Assembly: GCF_945859705.1 (NCBI RefSeq)
Contig: NC_079136.1
Span: forward strand, 85,746,867-85,810,866
Origin: Episyrphus balteatus
Lineage: Eukaryota; Arthropoda; Insecta; Diptera; Syrphidae
Length of the DNA: 64,000 nucleotides
Direction of reading: 5' to 3'
Positions 1 to 11,446 of the stretch are shown piece by piece. The notes below the pieces were generated by a model, which saw only the letters and a list, made by a program, of their open reading frames with translations, was not told the DNA's origin and ran no database searches. A program made the position numbers and the translations under genes. Position 1 is the stretch's first letter; each line of letters begins with the position of its first letter.

Positions 1-303
1 GTGAGAACTGTCAAAAGCAAAGCTGTCATTTTTTTATTTATGCTGTGCGAATATTTCTCGTATCCTCGTTATATTTTTCACAAAAAAAAAAAAGAAAACA
101 CAAACGAGAAACGAAAATATCACACAATTTACATTTTTTTTTTTTATTTTGACAACTGACCTTTAACTGACTGTTCTAACTTGTTCTGACGTTTCTGACG
201 AAACTTTGCTGTGCCTTCCTGTTCTGATCTAGAAAAATCCTTGTTGAATACAACTATAAGCGAGCATCACTTTTTATCAAATCATGCTTGAAAACAAAAC
301 ATT

Positions 304-417
304 AGCCCTGTTGCATTGGAGATGGTAAAATACACATTCATATCTCCTCGTATTGCAGAATTGCAGTACTCATTGATCTACTCATGAGTAAACTACCACC
401 TCCAATGGAACAGGGCT
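304..417. repeat. Short inverted-repeat element (MITE), family 1 copy 1
   Basis: A 114-bp element begins AGCCCTGTTGCATTGGAG and ends in the near inverse CTCCAATGGAACAGGGCT. The interior shows no coding potential. A second, longer copy with the same ends lies at 16583-16771, so this is a small mobile family. No convincing target duplication is visible at this copy. It lies upstream of golgin-84. The rest of 1-681 shows only AT-rich DNA with short A/T runs and no gene that I can support. Confidence 0.7.
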
Positions 418-681
418 ACAGTTCATCAATCTCAACTAAACAGTCCAAAGGGAACATTCCAAAAATGAAATTACGTCGGTAATATAGTAAAATGGTTAAA
501 GTTTTTGAACACATCCTTTAAAAAAAAAAACTTCAAACATTGACGTTTGCATTTTGTATGTTTTTTGTTTTTGCATTCGTGATAATTTTTCATTTAATTT
601 CAATTTGTCGAAGTCTGAAACCATTGTTCAATTAAACAAATAAGTTTGTCAAAACTATCTTCCAATTCCTAAAAAAAAAAA

Positions 682-3600
682 ATGTCATGGATAACTGGTC
701 TTGCTGACAAAGCAGAAAATATATTGAATAAATTAGATCAAAATGCTGCAACAGCTCTCCAAACTCCACCAAATTCTTCCAACACAATTACCACCACATC
801 ATCATTACCAACAATTATTAATCCAAACATTATTCAAAACGATAGAATTGAAGTTATAAATCGAATTTATCCAGCCAATTCTCTACAACTCGTCAAATCA
901 CCACTTTCCCCAAAACGAACTCCATCGACGCCCACAAAATCAAGTCCAACAAAACAAGTTGCTTCATCTGTCGATACAATCGATTTCCCTCAAGACATAT
1001 CGAATCTCTCTTCACGACGTAGTTCGTTAAGTTCACAACCCGACTCAGTGACAATTGATATGTCTGTCACATCTGAAAAGAACAATGTTCCAACTCAACC
1101 CAAATCGATTTCAGAGATTCAAGAGCTTGCTGCATTTAAAATTGCTCTAGCTGATATCTCGAATGAGCGAGATGAACTCAAAGGTAAACTTCTTGCCTTA
1201 ACAGATAGTAGCCAAAATGCATTAATGCAAACTCGACTCGGAGAAATGGAAATTCTGGTTAATCGATTGACCGCTGAGCGGGATCAAATCCAGAATGAAC
1301 TTTATGATGCTCAGAGCACAAATAAAGGCTATATGCATTCCATTTCTCAACTAGAGTCTAACATTGCCAAGATTCAACAAGAATTTGTTGATGTCACTAA
1401 GAAATTACAAATGCAAATTAAAGAAACCGAACAGCAGCGTCTTGATTTGGTTGAGTATCGTAAAAAAGCACAACTCGCTTTGCAAATGAAAGATCAAATG
1501 ATTAATGAGTTAAAGTCACAAGGGAATGGGGGAGATATTAAACAATCTTCTTCTGAAAATTCCAATGAACGAGTGTTACTTTTAGAAATAAGCACTTTAA
1601 AAGAAGAAAATAAGCAATTTCAAGAAGAAATTCAAAATATTCGCATGCAATTAGAAAATTCAAAGGCAAATCTTCATTCGATTTGTCGTCAGCATGAGGA
1701 GACTCTTTCAATACTTCATACAAACGATGATACACTTCGGAAAGATATACGTTCCGAGAAGGAGCGGATATTACAACTTGAATCTGAGTTGAGGGTTTTG
1801 AATCAGGAATTGTTGGCTACACGGAAGCAAATGGCAAGTCAAATGGAAACCTATTCGGCTACTATTCAGGAGAAGGAGAAACAGTTGGAAAGAGTTAAGG
1901 CTAGTTATGCAGCTGCACAAGCAGATCCTACTGCTTTCGAGACACGAATAAGGGCTTTAACTCAAACTCTGGTGGAAAAGCAAAATTCAGTAGAAACAAT
2001 GACAGCGGAGAGGAATGCATTGAAATTCCAATTGGAAAAGGCTGAGGTATGGTTTTCTTCTTTATTTTTTATTCTTTAATAGATTGCCATTTCTCATCTC
2101 ACTCATAATAAACTGGTGTATTACAACTGATACCCTGTTTCCTAGAAAGTGGCGAAGTTTGACAAAAAACGTAATTTTCATGACTCTTGCAAACTTGAGA
2201 CCAATCAGCATGCTAACATGCCTCTCTAAGGTCTTCGAGAAGATAATTGAGAAGCAAATTTAAAGGCACATTTCCAACAATTTGTTATACTTAAAAAAAT
2301 CTACCTTAAGCGCAAACCATAGCTACTCCTCTGCTATGCTGAATCTTCTCGACGACATTAGGGTAGACTTTGATAAGGGTTATTTTAATCTACTCTGCTT
2401 ACTCGATCCAAGAACTTTGACAAAGTAAATCATAAAATTCTTCAACGCAAACTGCAAACTTCTTTGGTTTTGTTGAAAGGGCATGCAAACTCCTAGCTGA
2501 TTTTATCTGTCTGGTAGATTGAATACATTTTTTTCTGATTTGTAGATATTCTCTTTCTAAACCTGTTGTGCAGATGTTCCAACAGCGATCTATTCTTGGA
2601 GCAATACTTTTTTGCATGTTCATCAATGATCTGCCGTTTTGCTGTTCACAGGCCTCGGTCCACTTACATGCTGACGATGTCCAACTAAATCTATCAAAGC
2701 CTTTCAATCAGCTGGATGAACTTTCGCTCTCAATCAATGAAGATGTCCGTTAAATAAAGGCTTGATCTATCGCCAATGAGCTACTCTTGAACCCTGTAAA
2801 TCACAAATCATTCTTTTAACCTAAAAATTTTTGATCACTACATCATTGCAGACGTATGGCTGAGAAATGACAAAAATAAAGTGGTTGAGCAATTTATTTA
2901 CTAGCTTCGGGTATCGGGTACGTTATTAACCTTACATAATATGGATATAAACACACCAATGTTATAATTGGTCGAATTGGATTGTATTGTAGTATTTACG
3001 GGTGTTTGCGTAAGTTATCTCCCTTGGCTTACTATACTTCTGTTTAAACTCGACGCAAGCTGGTACTGTCTTAATTTTTCCATTAATTAGTTATGCTGAA
3101 ATTGTTTATAGTATCCATGACTCACTATCTAAGCGAAAGTTTCAAGTTGCTTCTAACGATGCTGCTCGATATGTCAACGGGCTCTTAGGTTGCACTCTAC
3201 AACAAACTTCGATTCAAGAAACTGCTTATTTTAACATAAACTTATTCAACTTATGATGCCATTTTATTTATATAACAGACTTTCATTAAATAGATCCACT
3301 AAAAGCAATAATCTAATCCCTTATATATAAACCTACATGAATTCCTTCCGTTTATTTTCCATTCGTGCTGCCAGACTCTGCAACTCTATCATCAATAATC
3401 AAATTAATTGTAAACTGCAAAAAGTTTAATACTGCAATTTTTCTTCATTTCTCATCTCTCCCAATCTAACATTAACACTAATCCAATTTTAATCCTAATT
3501 CCAAATCCCACAAAGATTTGCTCATCAAAATTAATTCAATGTTAATCTTCCATAATATGCAAGTACTATAAAAGTTATAATCTTACAGTAAAAATCGTTA

Positions 3601-3992
3601 TTGTTGATAAATAAAAAAAAAACTTAAACTTTCTTGATTCCAGAACCAGTTGAGATTGTCTGCATTTAACACTTCAACAGAACGGAATCCTCTCACACTC
3701 GTCAATCACACAGATGATGGTTAGACAGAAATTGGCTCTTTCAACAACTCATATTGAAATTATTTTTTTCATTTCAGTTAAAGCTCAATTTCCAATTCTC
3801 ATGCGAGAAAATCCATTTGATAATCGAGTTGCCAGAAGGGTGAAACGTGCTTATTCCACACTAGACTCAGCAGGGATACGATTGGGAGCATTTTTGAGAA
3901 GATATCCACTAATGCGAATTGCTGTTTTGATGTATGTTGGGTTATTGCATTTGTGGGTTATGTTTGTATTGCTATCGTCTACACCAACATAA
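682..3992 (+). CDS. Golgin84: Golgin-84 (Golgi-anchored coiled-coil tether), three exons
   Basis: Coding exons are 682-2046, 3644-3719 and 3778-3992, giving 551 residues with consistent phases and GT/AG ends. The product starts MSWITGLADKAENILNKLDQ, the conserved golgin-84 N-terminus. A low-complexity Ser/Thr/Pro region covers about 25-140, followed by a long Gln/Glu/Lys-rich coiled coil to about residue 460. The last exon has the conserved juxtamembrane block (GAFLRRYPLMRIAVL) and one membrane segment at about 525-545, so it is a tail-anchored protein with its bulk in the cytosol. In the family it tethers vesicles and shapes the Golgi stack. Reading on past 2046 would end in a stop inside the intron, so the splice at gag|gtatgg is needed. 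Length is close to the roughly 520 residues known in flies. Its first intron carries a dead LINE. Confidence 0.93.
2150..3430 (+). mobile_element. Degenerate non-LTR retrotransposon (reverse transcriptase remnant)
   Basis: Broken reading frames inside golgin-84 intron 1 give reverse transcriptase blocks in the right order: NLRPISMLTCLSKVFEKIIE near 2190-2260, then RSILGAILFCMFINDLPF at about 2585-2640, followed by ADDVQL near 2673. Further downstream, RT-tail-like sequence is too decayed to assign. Many stops and shifts show that it is long dead. The blocks fit the jockey/I group of LINEs, but I cannot name the family. It sits in the same orientation as the host gene. Confidence 0.7.
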
Positions 3993-4279
3993 CCTTGAAT
4001 GGAAGGTGATAGTTGTTGTTTGTTAGAATTTATGTAAATATGTATTATTCCAATATATTTTAATTTTTATTGAAGTAATCTTTAATCTCAAAATATGTGT
4101 TTATTTTTATTTATTTGGAAAATATTCTTCCCCTTGGTTTTACGGTTGAAATAACTGCCTGACCAAGAGTAGAAGATAATTATGAATAGATAACAAGCAT
4201 CAGATAGGGATGTATTTAATGATGATGAACTCTGCATACAAAATAAGGACAACAACAAAATAAGAGTTTTCATATCAAC

Positions 4280-4400
4280 AAACATAAAACCATGTTGATA
4301 TTGGATGTACGAATTTTCCGAGGAGCCAACATTGACTCGGATCACTATCTTGTTGTTGTTAAATTCCAGATATAAGGATACCCATGGTACCTGAAAAGTT
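4280..4400 (+). mobile_element. LINE endonuclease scrap
   Basis: A short frame ending near 4373 reads DVRIFRGANIDSDHYLVVVK. This is the C-terminal signature of the apurinic-type endonuclease of fly LINEs, with the catalytic SDH. No reverse transcriptase follows. A sister scrap lies at 25215-25480. The remaining convergent spacer between golgin-84 and RAP74 (4023-5458) is AT-rich and shows no gene that I can support. Confidence 0.6.
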
Positions 4401-5458
4401 ACCGGATATTGTTGAAAAATTTGTCACAAGAAACTGCAATCGCATGATAGAGCCAGACCACGATTCTCATAATCTGGCACCTGTTACCCCTGTGAATTGA
4501 AATATTTTGATTTTGAACGAAATTTATAAATCATTCAAAAATTGTATCGCCAGTAGTAAAAATTACAGAACATGTGAACAGGGGCCCATGTATTTTGTTC
4601 GAAAGTTAAAAATTTCTAAAACGAATATTTTATACTCTGTATTTCTTAGGCGGAACTAAATCTACTACATACTTTCGACACGAGAATTTCCAAAGTGGAA
4701 TTTTCGTACCCCATAAACATTTGAATACACAAAATTTATTCTACAACAAATGTGATAGCGGAATGTACAAGGAATACCTCAAAATATTATTTTTTTGAAA
4801 GAAAATCTTAGTGATGGTAAAAAACTAAGCAAATTAAATTTATTTAATAGGATTTTCCAAACTAAAATTTACCAAAAATAGGTCTTATCACGAATTCCGT
4901 TCGTATCAAAAATTTTCTACAATTCCCGAGAGTCCATGAAGCCAGGAAAATCCAACAATTTATGGAAGAAATTTGTATAAAAAATATATGCATAAGAAAC
5001 TCAGGCCGATCTTCGATGACAACCAGCAAAAGTTCAATAGGTTTCCGAGCAATCCGTTATTCATTTATTTCTGCATTTAGTGCAACCAAATCTATTTGAC
5101 TTCGTTGTATATTAAACAAATTCTATAATTTTTTTTTAATTAATTTTAGTACAAACGACTTACGTAATAGGGGGGATTTTTGTTCAAAAACAAGAAGACT
5201 TGCACTAGATCAACCCTCGTTTACAACTAGTTTAGAGGAAAGTAAAGAAAGAACATCAACTGTGATAATTCTTACAATACCTAATCAATGCGATTTTTAA
5301 CGATAATTACAGACTCTATCTTCCTTTTTAATGAAACAATCAAATACATTTTTTTTTTCATTTTTATCAATGACATAACTTTAAAAAATAGAGATAATTT
5401 TTATTTAAAAATTTTGATTTAAGAAACAAAAAAATGCCACCGCCAAACTATAACAAGT

Positions 5459-8400
5459 TTATTTGGTTTTAATACTTAAATACATTTTCCCTTGAATTGT
5501 TTGTTTCACCGGATTGATTTTCTTCAATATTTGCGTCATAGTCTCAACCAGACGTTCGCTCGAGACACCAGTCTTTTTATTCTTGAATTTGGTTAAAAGT
5601 TCAGTTGCAGTCATGGGCTTACGAACTAAGTATCTACGGACAGCATCTTCAGTAATACCATAGTCACTATAAAGATAAAACAACATTATAATTGAAACTT
5701 GGAAGACTATGTTAATAATAGACTTACTCTTTGCTGTTACTGGAGTTGACAACACCAGCAAAAGTGGATGGCAATGCTGGAGCTGATTCGACTTTCATCC
5801 TTTTAGCTGGAGTACTCAATGGACTGTTACTATTTTCAGATCCAGTCAAATCAGATGGCATGCTATTGCCCTTGCGCTTGTTAATATCTGTCGACATGCC
5901 TGTAGGGGTGCCAGCACGTGATGGATTTTTAGATGACTCCTTTGGATTGGGTTTCTTCTTTTTATCTTCGTTTTCTGAATCACTACTGTCTGAGCTGAAG
6001 TCACTTGAAGAATCTAAAATGATTTAAAAATAAATGAAAAGAGTAATTTTATAACGGAACTCGTTCGGTTTATACCTTTCTTTTCATCCTTGTTTTGTTT
6101 CTTTGTTTTCTTCTTCTCCTTGGGACTGTCTTCTTTATCTTTTTGTTTCTTCTTTTCTTCATCTTTACCAGATTCATCAGATTTCTTTTCTTCTTCATCT
6201 TCTTCGTCTGATGTCAATAGCTTTCGAAGTGCATCCTCTTCAGCTACTGATTTCATATCCTTGTCCAATTTCGATTCAGGATCCGGTTCGCTAAAAAATT
6301 AAAGAAAGAAACATGAAAAATGGAATCAATTTTAATGAAATTGGGAGCTTACTCTTCACTTGATTCAGTATCATAATCCATTTCCCTTCCTTCCTCGTCA
6401 CCATCATCGGACTCTTCGAAAGCTTCATCGTCGACGTCCTTTTTCTTCTTTTTCTCAGGTTGACCTTTTTTGTTCTTCTTCTTCTTGGCATCGTCATCAC
6501 TGTCTTCTTCTTTTTTTTCCTTTTCTCCTTCCTCCTCCGAATCAGATTCATCTTCAGAGTCGATCCATTCGTCCATGTCACTTATTTTGAGTTCTTTTGC
6601 CTTCTTCGATCCTCCTTTGACTTTGACCTCTTCGGGATCTTGTTCTGGATCCTCTTCGTCACCCTTCAAACGTTTCCTCAACATAAGCGAGAAATAATTC
6701 ATCACTTTTTTTCTCCTTCCGAACTCGTGTTCGGCTTCTTCTGCCGAAAGGGATTTATACCTAGAAACCAACTGATTAACCAAAATCGTATGGGTCAAAA
6801 TCATGGATGTAGAAAATTTCATGGCCAGACATTTATTTAAAATCAAAATAATATTAAATTAAAGATTTTTTCTCATTTACCAATTGAAATAATAGGCACG
6901 TATTTCCTTTCTTAGCACCGCTTATACACAATACTTTTTATAAATTTGTACATCTCTTACAAAAAAAATTAAATTGTGTTATTTTTTATACATTAATAAA
7001 AGCTGTCCCAAGAAAATAGACGCATCGTACCAACATTTCTTAAAGTGTCAATATTTTAATCATCTAACGTACAAATTTTGCGACAAGCAGTTTTTAAAGT
7101 TGATATTATATAGATATATCATTTAACACCTATTTGTATGGGTAAATATATTAAATTTTTGTTATAAGTTAGTTATAAGTTAGTTTTAGTTTCACTTATA
7201 AGTAGCGTACATCAATTAACCGTCATTCCGGGAACGCTTGTTTTGCGGTATATTTAGATTAAAATTTTATTTTTTTGGTGATATTGTGATCAAAAATGGA
7301 GGCCACTACAATATAATCTCTTAAATATTTCGTTTTAGTTTGTGACATAAAAAATAGATTAAGGTCAAAAAGTCATTTCCGGGAACGCTTTTAGAATCTG
7401 AATAAATAATGTGGTCTTACACACATTATTCTGCATTCTGCATATAATCAGAAAGTATGGCTGTAATATACGCTTTTATCAAAAAAATTGCCAAAAAACA
7501 AGAGAAAAAAAATTGCTTATGGCCTAAGTATTTCGGACATGCATAAAAAGTTTTTTTTTTGTAGAAATTGATCTCTGGACCAAGAAATAAAGTTATATTG
7601 TCGCTGTAGTTCTAATACCTGGTAACCCAGAAAAGTTGATTTTTTAAGGAGAGGCAAAAAACTAAGTAGGAAATGTATGAGGATCAATACAAATGATCTG
7701 GTTTTGATTAATAGAATCTGTGAAAATATCGATTTTAGGCAAATAGGGGCTTTTCTATTACATCGGGATTTTTTCCAACAATATAATTGCATCATTAGCC
7801 CAAGATCGGCTTTTTCTGTGTTACGAGGTATTAGTACTACAGCGACGATATATGATTCATTTAAGACCTATTATCTTAATATAATGATCAGGGAACGGAT
7901 TTTTCTAACTTTTTTTCTGCGTTATGGTAAGAAAGTTTAGACTTTATACAAACACGATTCATGCCCCCCTGATTCCAAATATGTTTTTTATAATTTTGCC
8001 CTTTTTACCCGTTAGTGTCCTTTTTACTCATCAGTACCTATTTTGGGCAGTTTTGTTTGTTTTGTATGCCTTTTTTAAGTTGTATATTGCTTTTTTAAAT
8101 CGAAAAAAAAATTTGAATCTAAATTTCTATATGCCATAAAGCTTAAAATTACGTTCACTTCAGCAGAGATTATTTCGCTTTAAAATATGGCCGTAACATA
8201 ACCGTAAGAAAAAAAAAATTGCTTGAACTGAACATGAACACATAAGAAACAAAAAGTATAGGAATATTGAGTCATTGAGTAGGTACTTTTCTTGTCTAAA
8301 AAAATTTCATATTTTTTCTCAAGCGTTTAAACTTTTTTGAATTTTGTTAGACCGAAAATCAGGTAATTTTGGGAGACGTAACTGTAAATACTTTTATTTT

Positions 8401-11400
8401 TAAATCTTTTTTTTCAAAGGACACCGTTTAGGCAAGTTTTCCCCTTTTTAAAGAATATCTGTTTTCAACTTCAATCAGGGACTAAATAAATTCTGTAATT
8501 AATAGCGACATTAATTCCAGACTTCCCGAAAACATTGAATTGAATAACTTCTACAATTTTAAATCGGGTCTCTACTTCTGCTCAAGTAGAAAGGTCTTTA
8601 CGCTCATTCACGACGCTTCTTAAAGACAATCACAGGAGGCTGTTTCCTGAAAAGCTTTTGGTAGTTCAATACTTTAATTATTAAATATCAAGCTATTTTT
8701 TTTATTTAATAAATGCCTTTTTTTTCCTTTTATTTGCCTTTTTTTAACTTTTTAGATCATAAAAATCCTTTCCCTGATAATGATACATCATTCACAATGA
8801 TATTATTTCTAGACCTCTAAGTCGTTTTGAAAAAATCACCATCATTTTGAGGAACGTTTTTCTAGAACCTATACATTTTTTTGCTCTGCCCGTTCATGAA
8901 TGGTGCGTGTCATGTGGCCATGTGTTATGGTAATATGGCCATATTTTGAAATATGGAGATATGACGCAATTTGAAAGTGTCATATGGCCATATTCGAACA
9001 CATGTCGCTTTGCTTAAGAGTAGGGTTGCCATGCGTCCGGGTTTTCCCGGACATGTACTCTTTTTTGGCTGTGTGGGGGACGTCCGGGATAGTTTCTATC
9101 AATTGTCCGGGATTGTACTCTTTTGAAGCCTTTAAAAATCTCACTTTTTGTATGCTACTCTTAATTCATTCCATATTCAAAAAACGAATCGAGTTCATTA
9201 AAAGCGAGGCGTTTTTATTTTGCTCTATTATCTGCTCAATTCTTTTTTGTGTTCTGTTCCAATATAATCAAAACTCAAAAATGTGCGTATGAGGTACTGG
9301 TTAGTGAATTCTCTGACCAACAAAAATTTATTTAAATTTTATTATTTATTACAGTAGGTACCTTATTGTAAGACTCAAGGTGCAAAATTTTAAACGATTA
9401 AGAAAAATATAAGGCCGCTTAAGTAAAATGCTAAGTCAAAAAGACCATTTCTTAACTTAAATAGTAACTTACTAAAAATTCTATTAGCATTTAACTAAGG
9501 GCCAATTTTTCAATAGTCAGTTAAACAGTAATTTAGTAATTATTCCTAAGGATAGAGAAAAAATCAATTTTTCAACAAGCAGATATAGCTTATTCCTTAG
9601 AATAAAACTATCTGCTTCTTTCAGAGACGAATAAAAATTATTTTAAGGAATAATCTCAAAAAAAATACTGTGCTAGTTGTCAAAGCTGTTTTGAAAGAAT
9701 TTTGAAAAAAATACAGTGGAAAACAAGAAAACAAAAACAATCATGAATAAAAATGACGTTTAATTTTAAATATTTTTGAATTTGACAATTTTTTTATTCT
9801 GTAGAATAAATTATTCTTGATTGAAAAATTCCACAACTGACATTGTCAAAACATGACACTTTGGCGACCAATGTCAGCTACCGAATTCTTAATTGTTTAA
9901 AATACCGACGAAAAATGCACAAAAACCGATAAACCACGCACACCACTTATTTTTAAACAATTATTTACCATTTGCCGCGATGAAACACGAAGAAAATTTG
10001 TTATTTTTCAATTTATAATATTTTTAAATGACATTTTATAAATTAAAACAAAAACTAATTTCCTGTTTACTGCGATTGAAATATAAAAATTAAAGGCCGA
10101 CCTGACAGATTGGTGCCCATTTTTGACAAACAAATTTTGACAACGTTCGGAATATATTACCTTATTATGTGTACTGTGGAAAAATTCAATGTTTTTATCT
10201 GATTGTTTATGAGCCTAATAACTTAATGCATTTCTGCTCGGAAACTGTGATAAAAAATCAGGATGGTTTTCAAACTGATGTTATATACTTAGATTTCTCC
10301 AAAGCGTTTGATCGTGTTAACCATTCGATATTACTGAAGAAATTAGCCCGTATAGGCTTTCCCAACTGGTTCCTCGTGTGGCTGAAATCCTATCTTTCAG
10401 AAAGAACTCAATATGTACTGTTTAAGAATAAAATGTCTAAAATTATAAATGTCTATTCTGGTGTCCCTCAAGGAAGTCACATTGGTCCTCCATTATTTGT
10501 GTTATTTATAAACGACATGTGTAATGTAATAACTCGTTCAAAAATTCTTATGTTTGCCGATGATACAAAATTATTCCATTCTTTCAAGAACCATGAAGAT
10601 GCACATTTTCTCCAAAGTGACTTAAATAAACTTTTTAATTGGTGCAATATAAATGATATGTCTTTAAATTTATCAAAATGTAAAGTTATGACCTTTACTC
10701 GTAAGCTTTCTCCTTTGATAATGAATTATACCATTGCTGATAAATCATTGGAACGTGTCAGTTATTTTTGTGATCTTGGCGTTATTTTGGATGCTAAATT
10801 AACTTTCAAAAACCATTGTGACTATTTAATAAACAATGCTAATCGTAAACTTGGTTGCATACGACGGTGGGCAACAGATTTTAACGACCCACAAATACTT
10901 AAAACTTTATACTGTGCTCTCGTGAGATCTGGACTTGAATATTGCAGCAGTGTATGGTGTCCACGTTACACTTCAAATATAAATCGGATCGAATCTATTC
11001 AGAAAAAGTTTTTACTGTTTGCGCTTCGAAATCTACCTTGGAACAGAGATGTTAACCTACCTCCTTATACACATCGTTTAAAATTAATAGATCTTGATAC
11101 TTTAAGTAAAAGAAGAACCATTATAAATGTCCTTTTTGTGTTTAATTTATTGACAAATAAAGTTAACTCAAGTGAATTATTGTGTAAAATCAACATAAAT
11201 GTCCCAAGTAGATCTTTTCGAAATTATGAGCTTTTAAATTTAAGATTTAACAGAACTGTATATGGTCAGCATGAACCCCTCTTTGCAGCATGTGTCGATT
11301 TTAATAATTATAGCGATTATATAAATTTTAATAATAATTCAAACAATCTAAAAATATTGTTAAAAAATGTAATTGAATGAAAAACTGTAAATAGGCTAAG

Positions 11401-11415
11401 AATATATTTTGTAGC

Positions 11416-11446
<31 letters not shown>

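Noticed and set aside
6090..6840. Several plus-strand frames rich in Phe/Ser/Leu
   Set aside because: They are the antisense of the acidic and Lys-rich part of RAP74 and recur only because of its biased codons.
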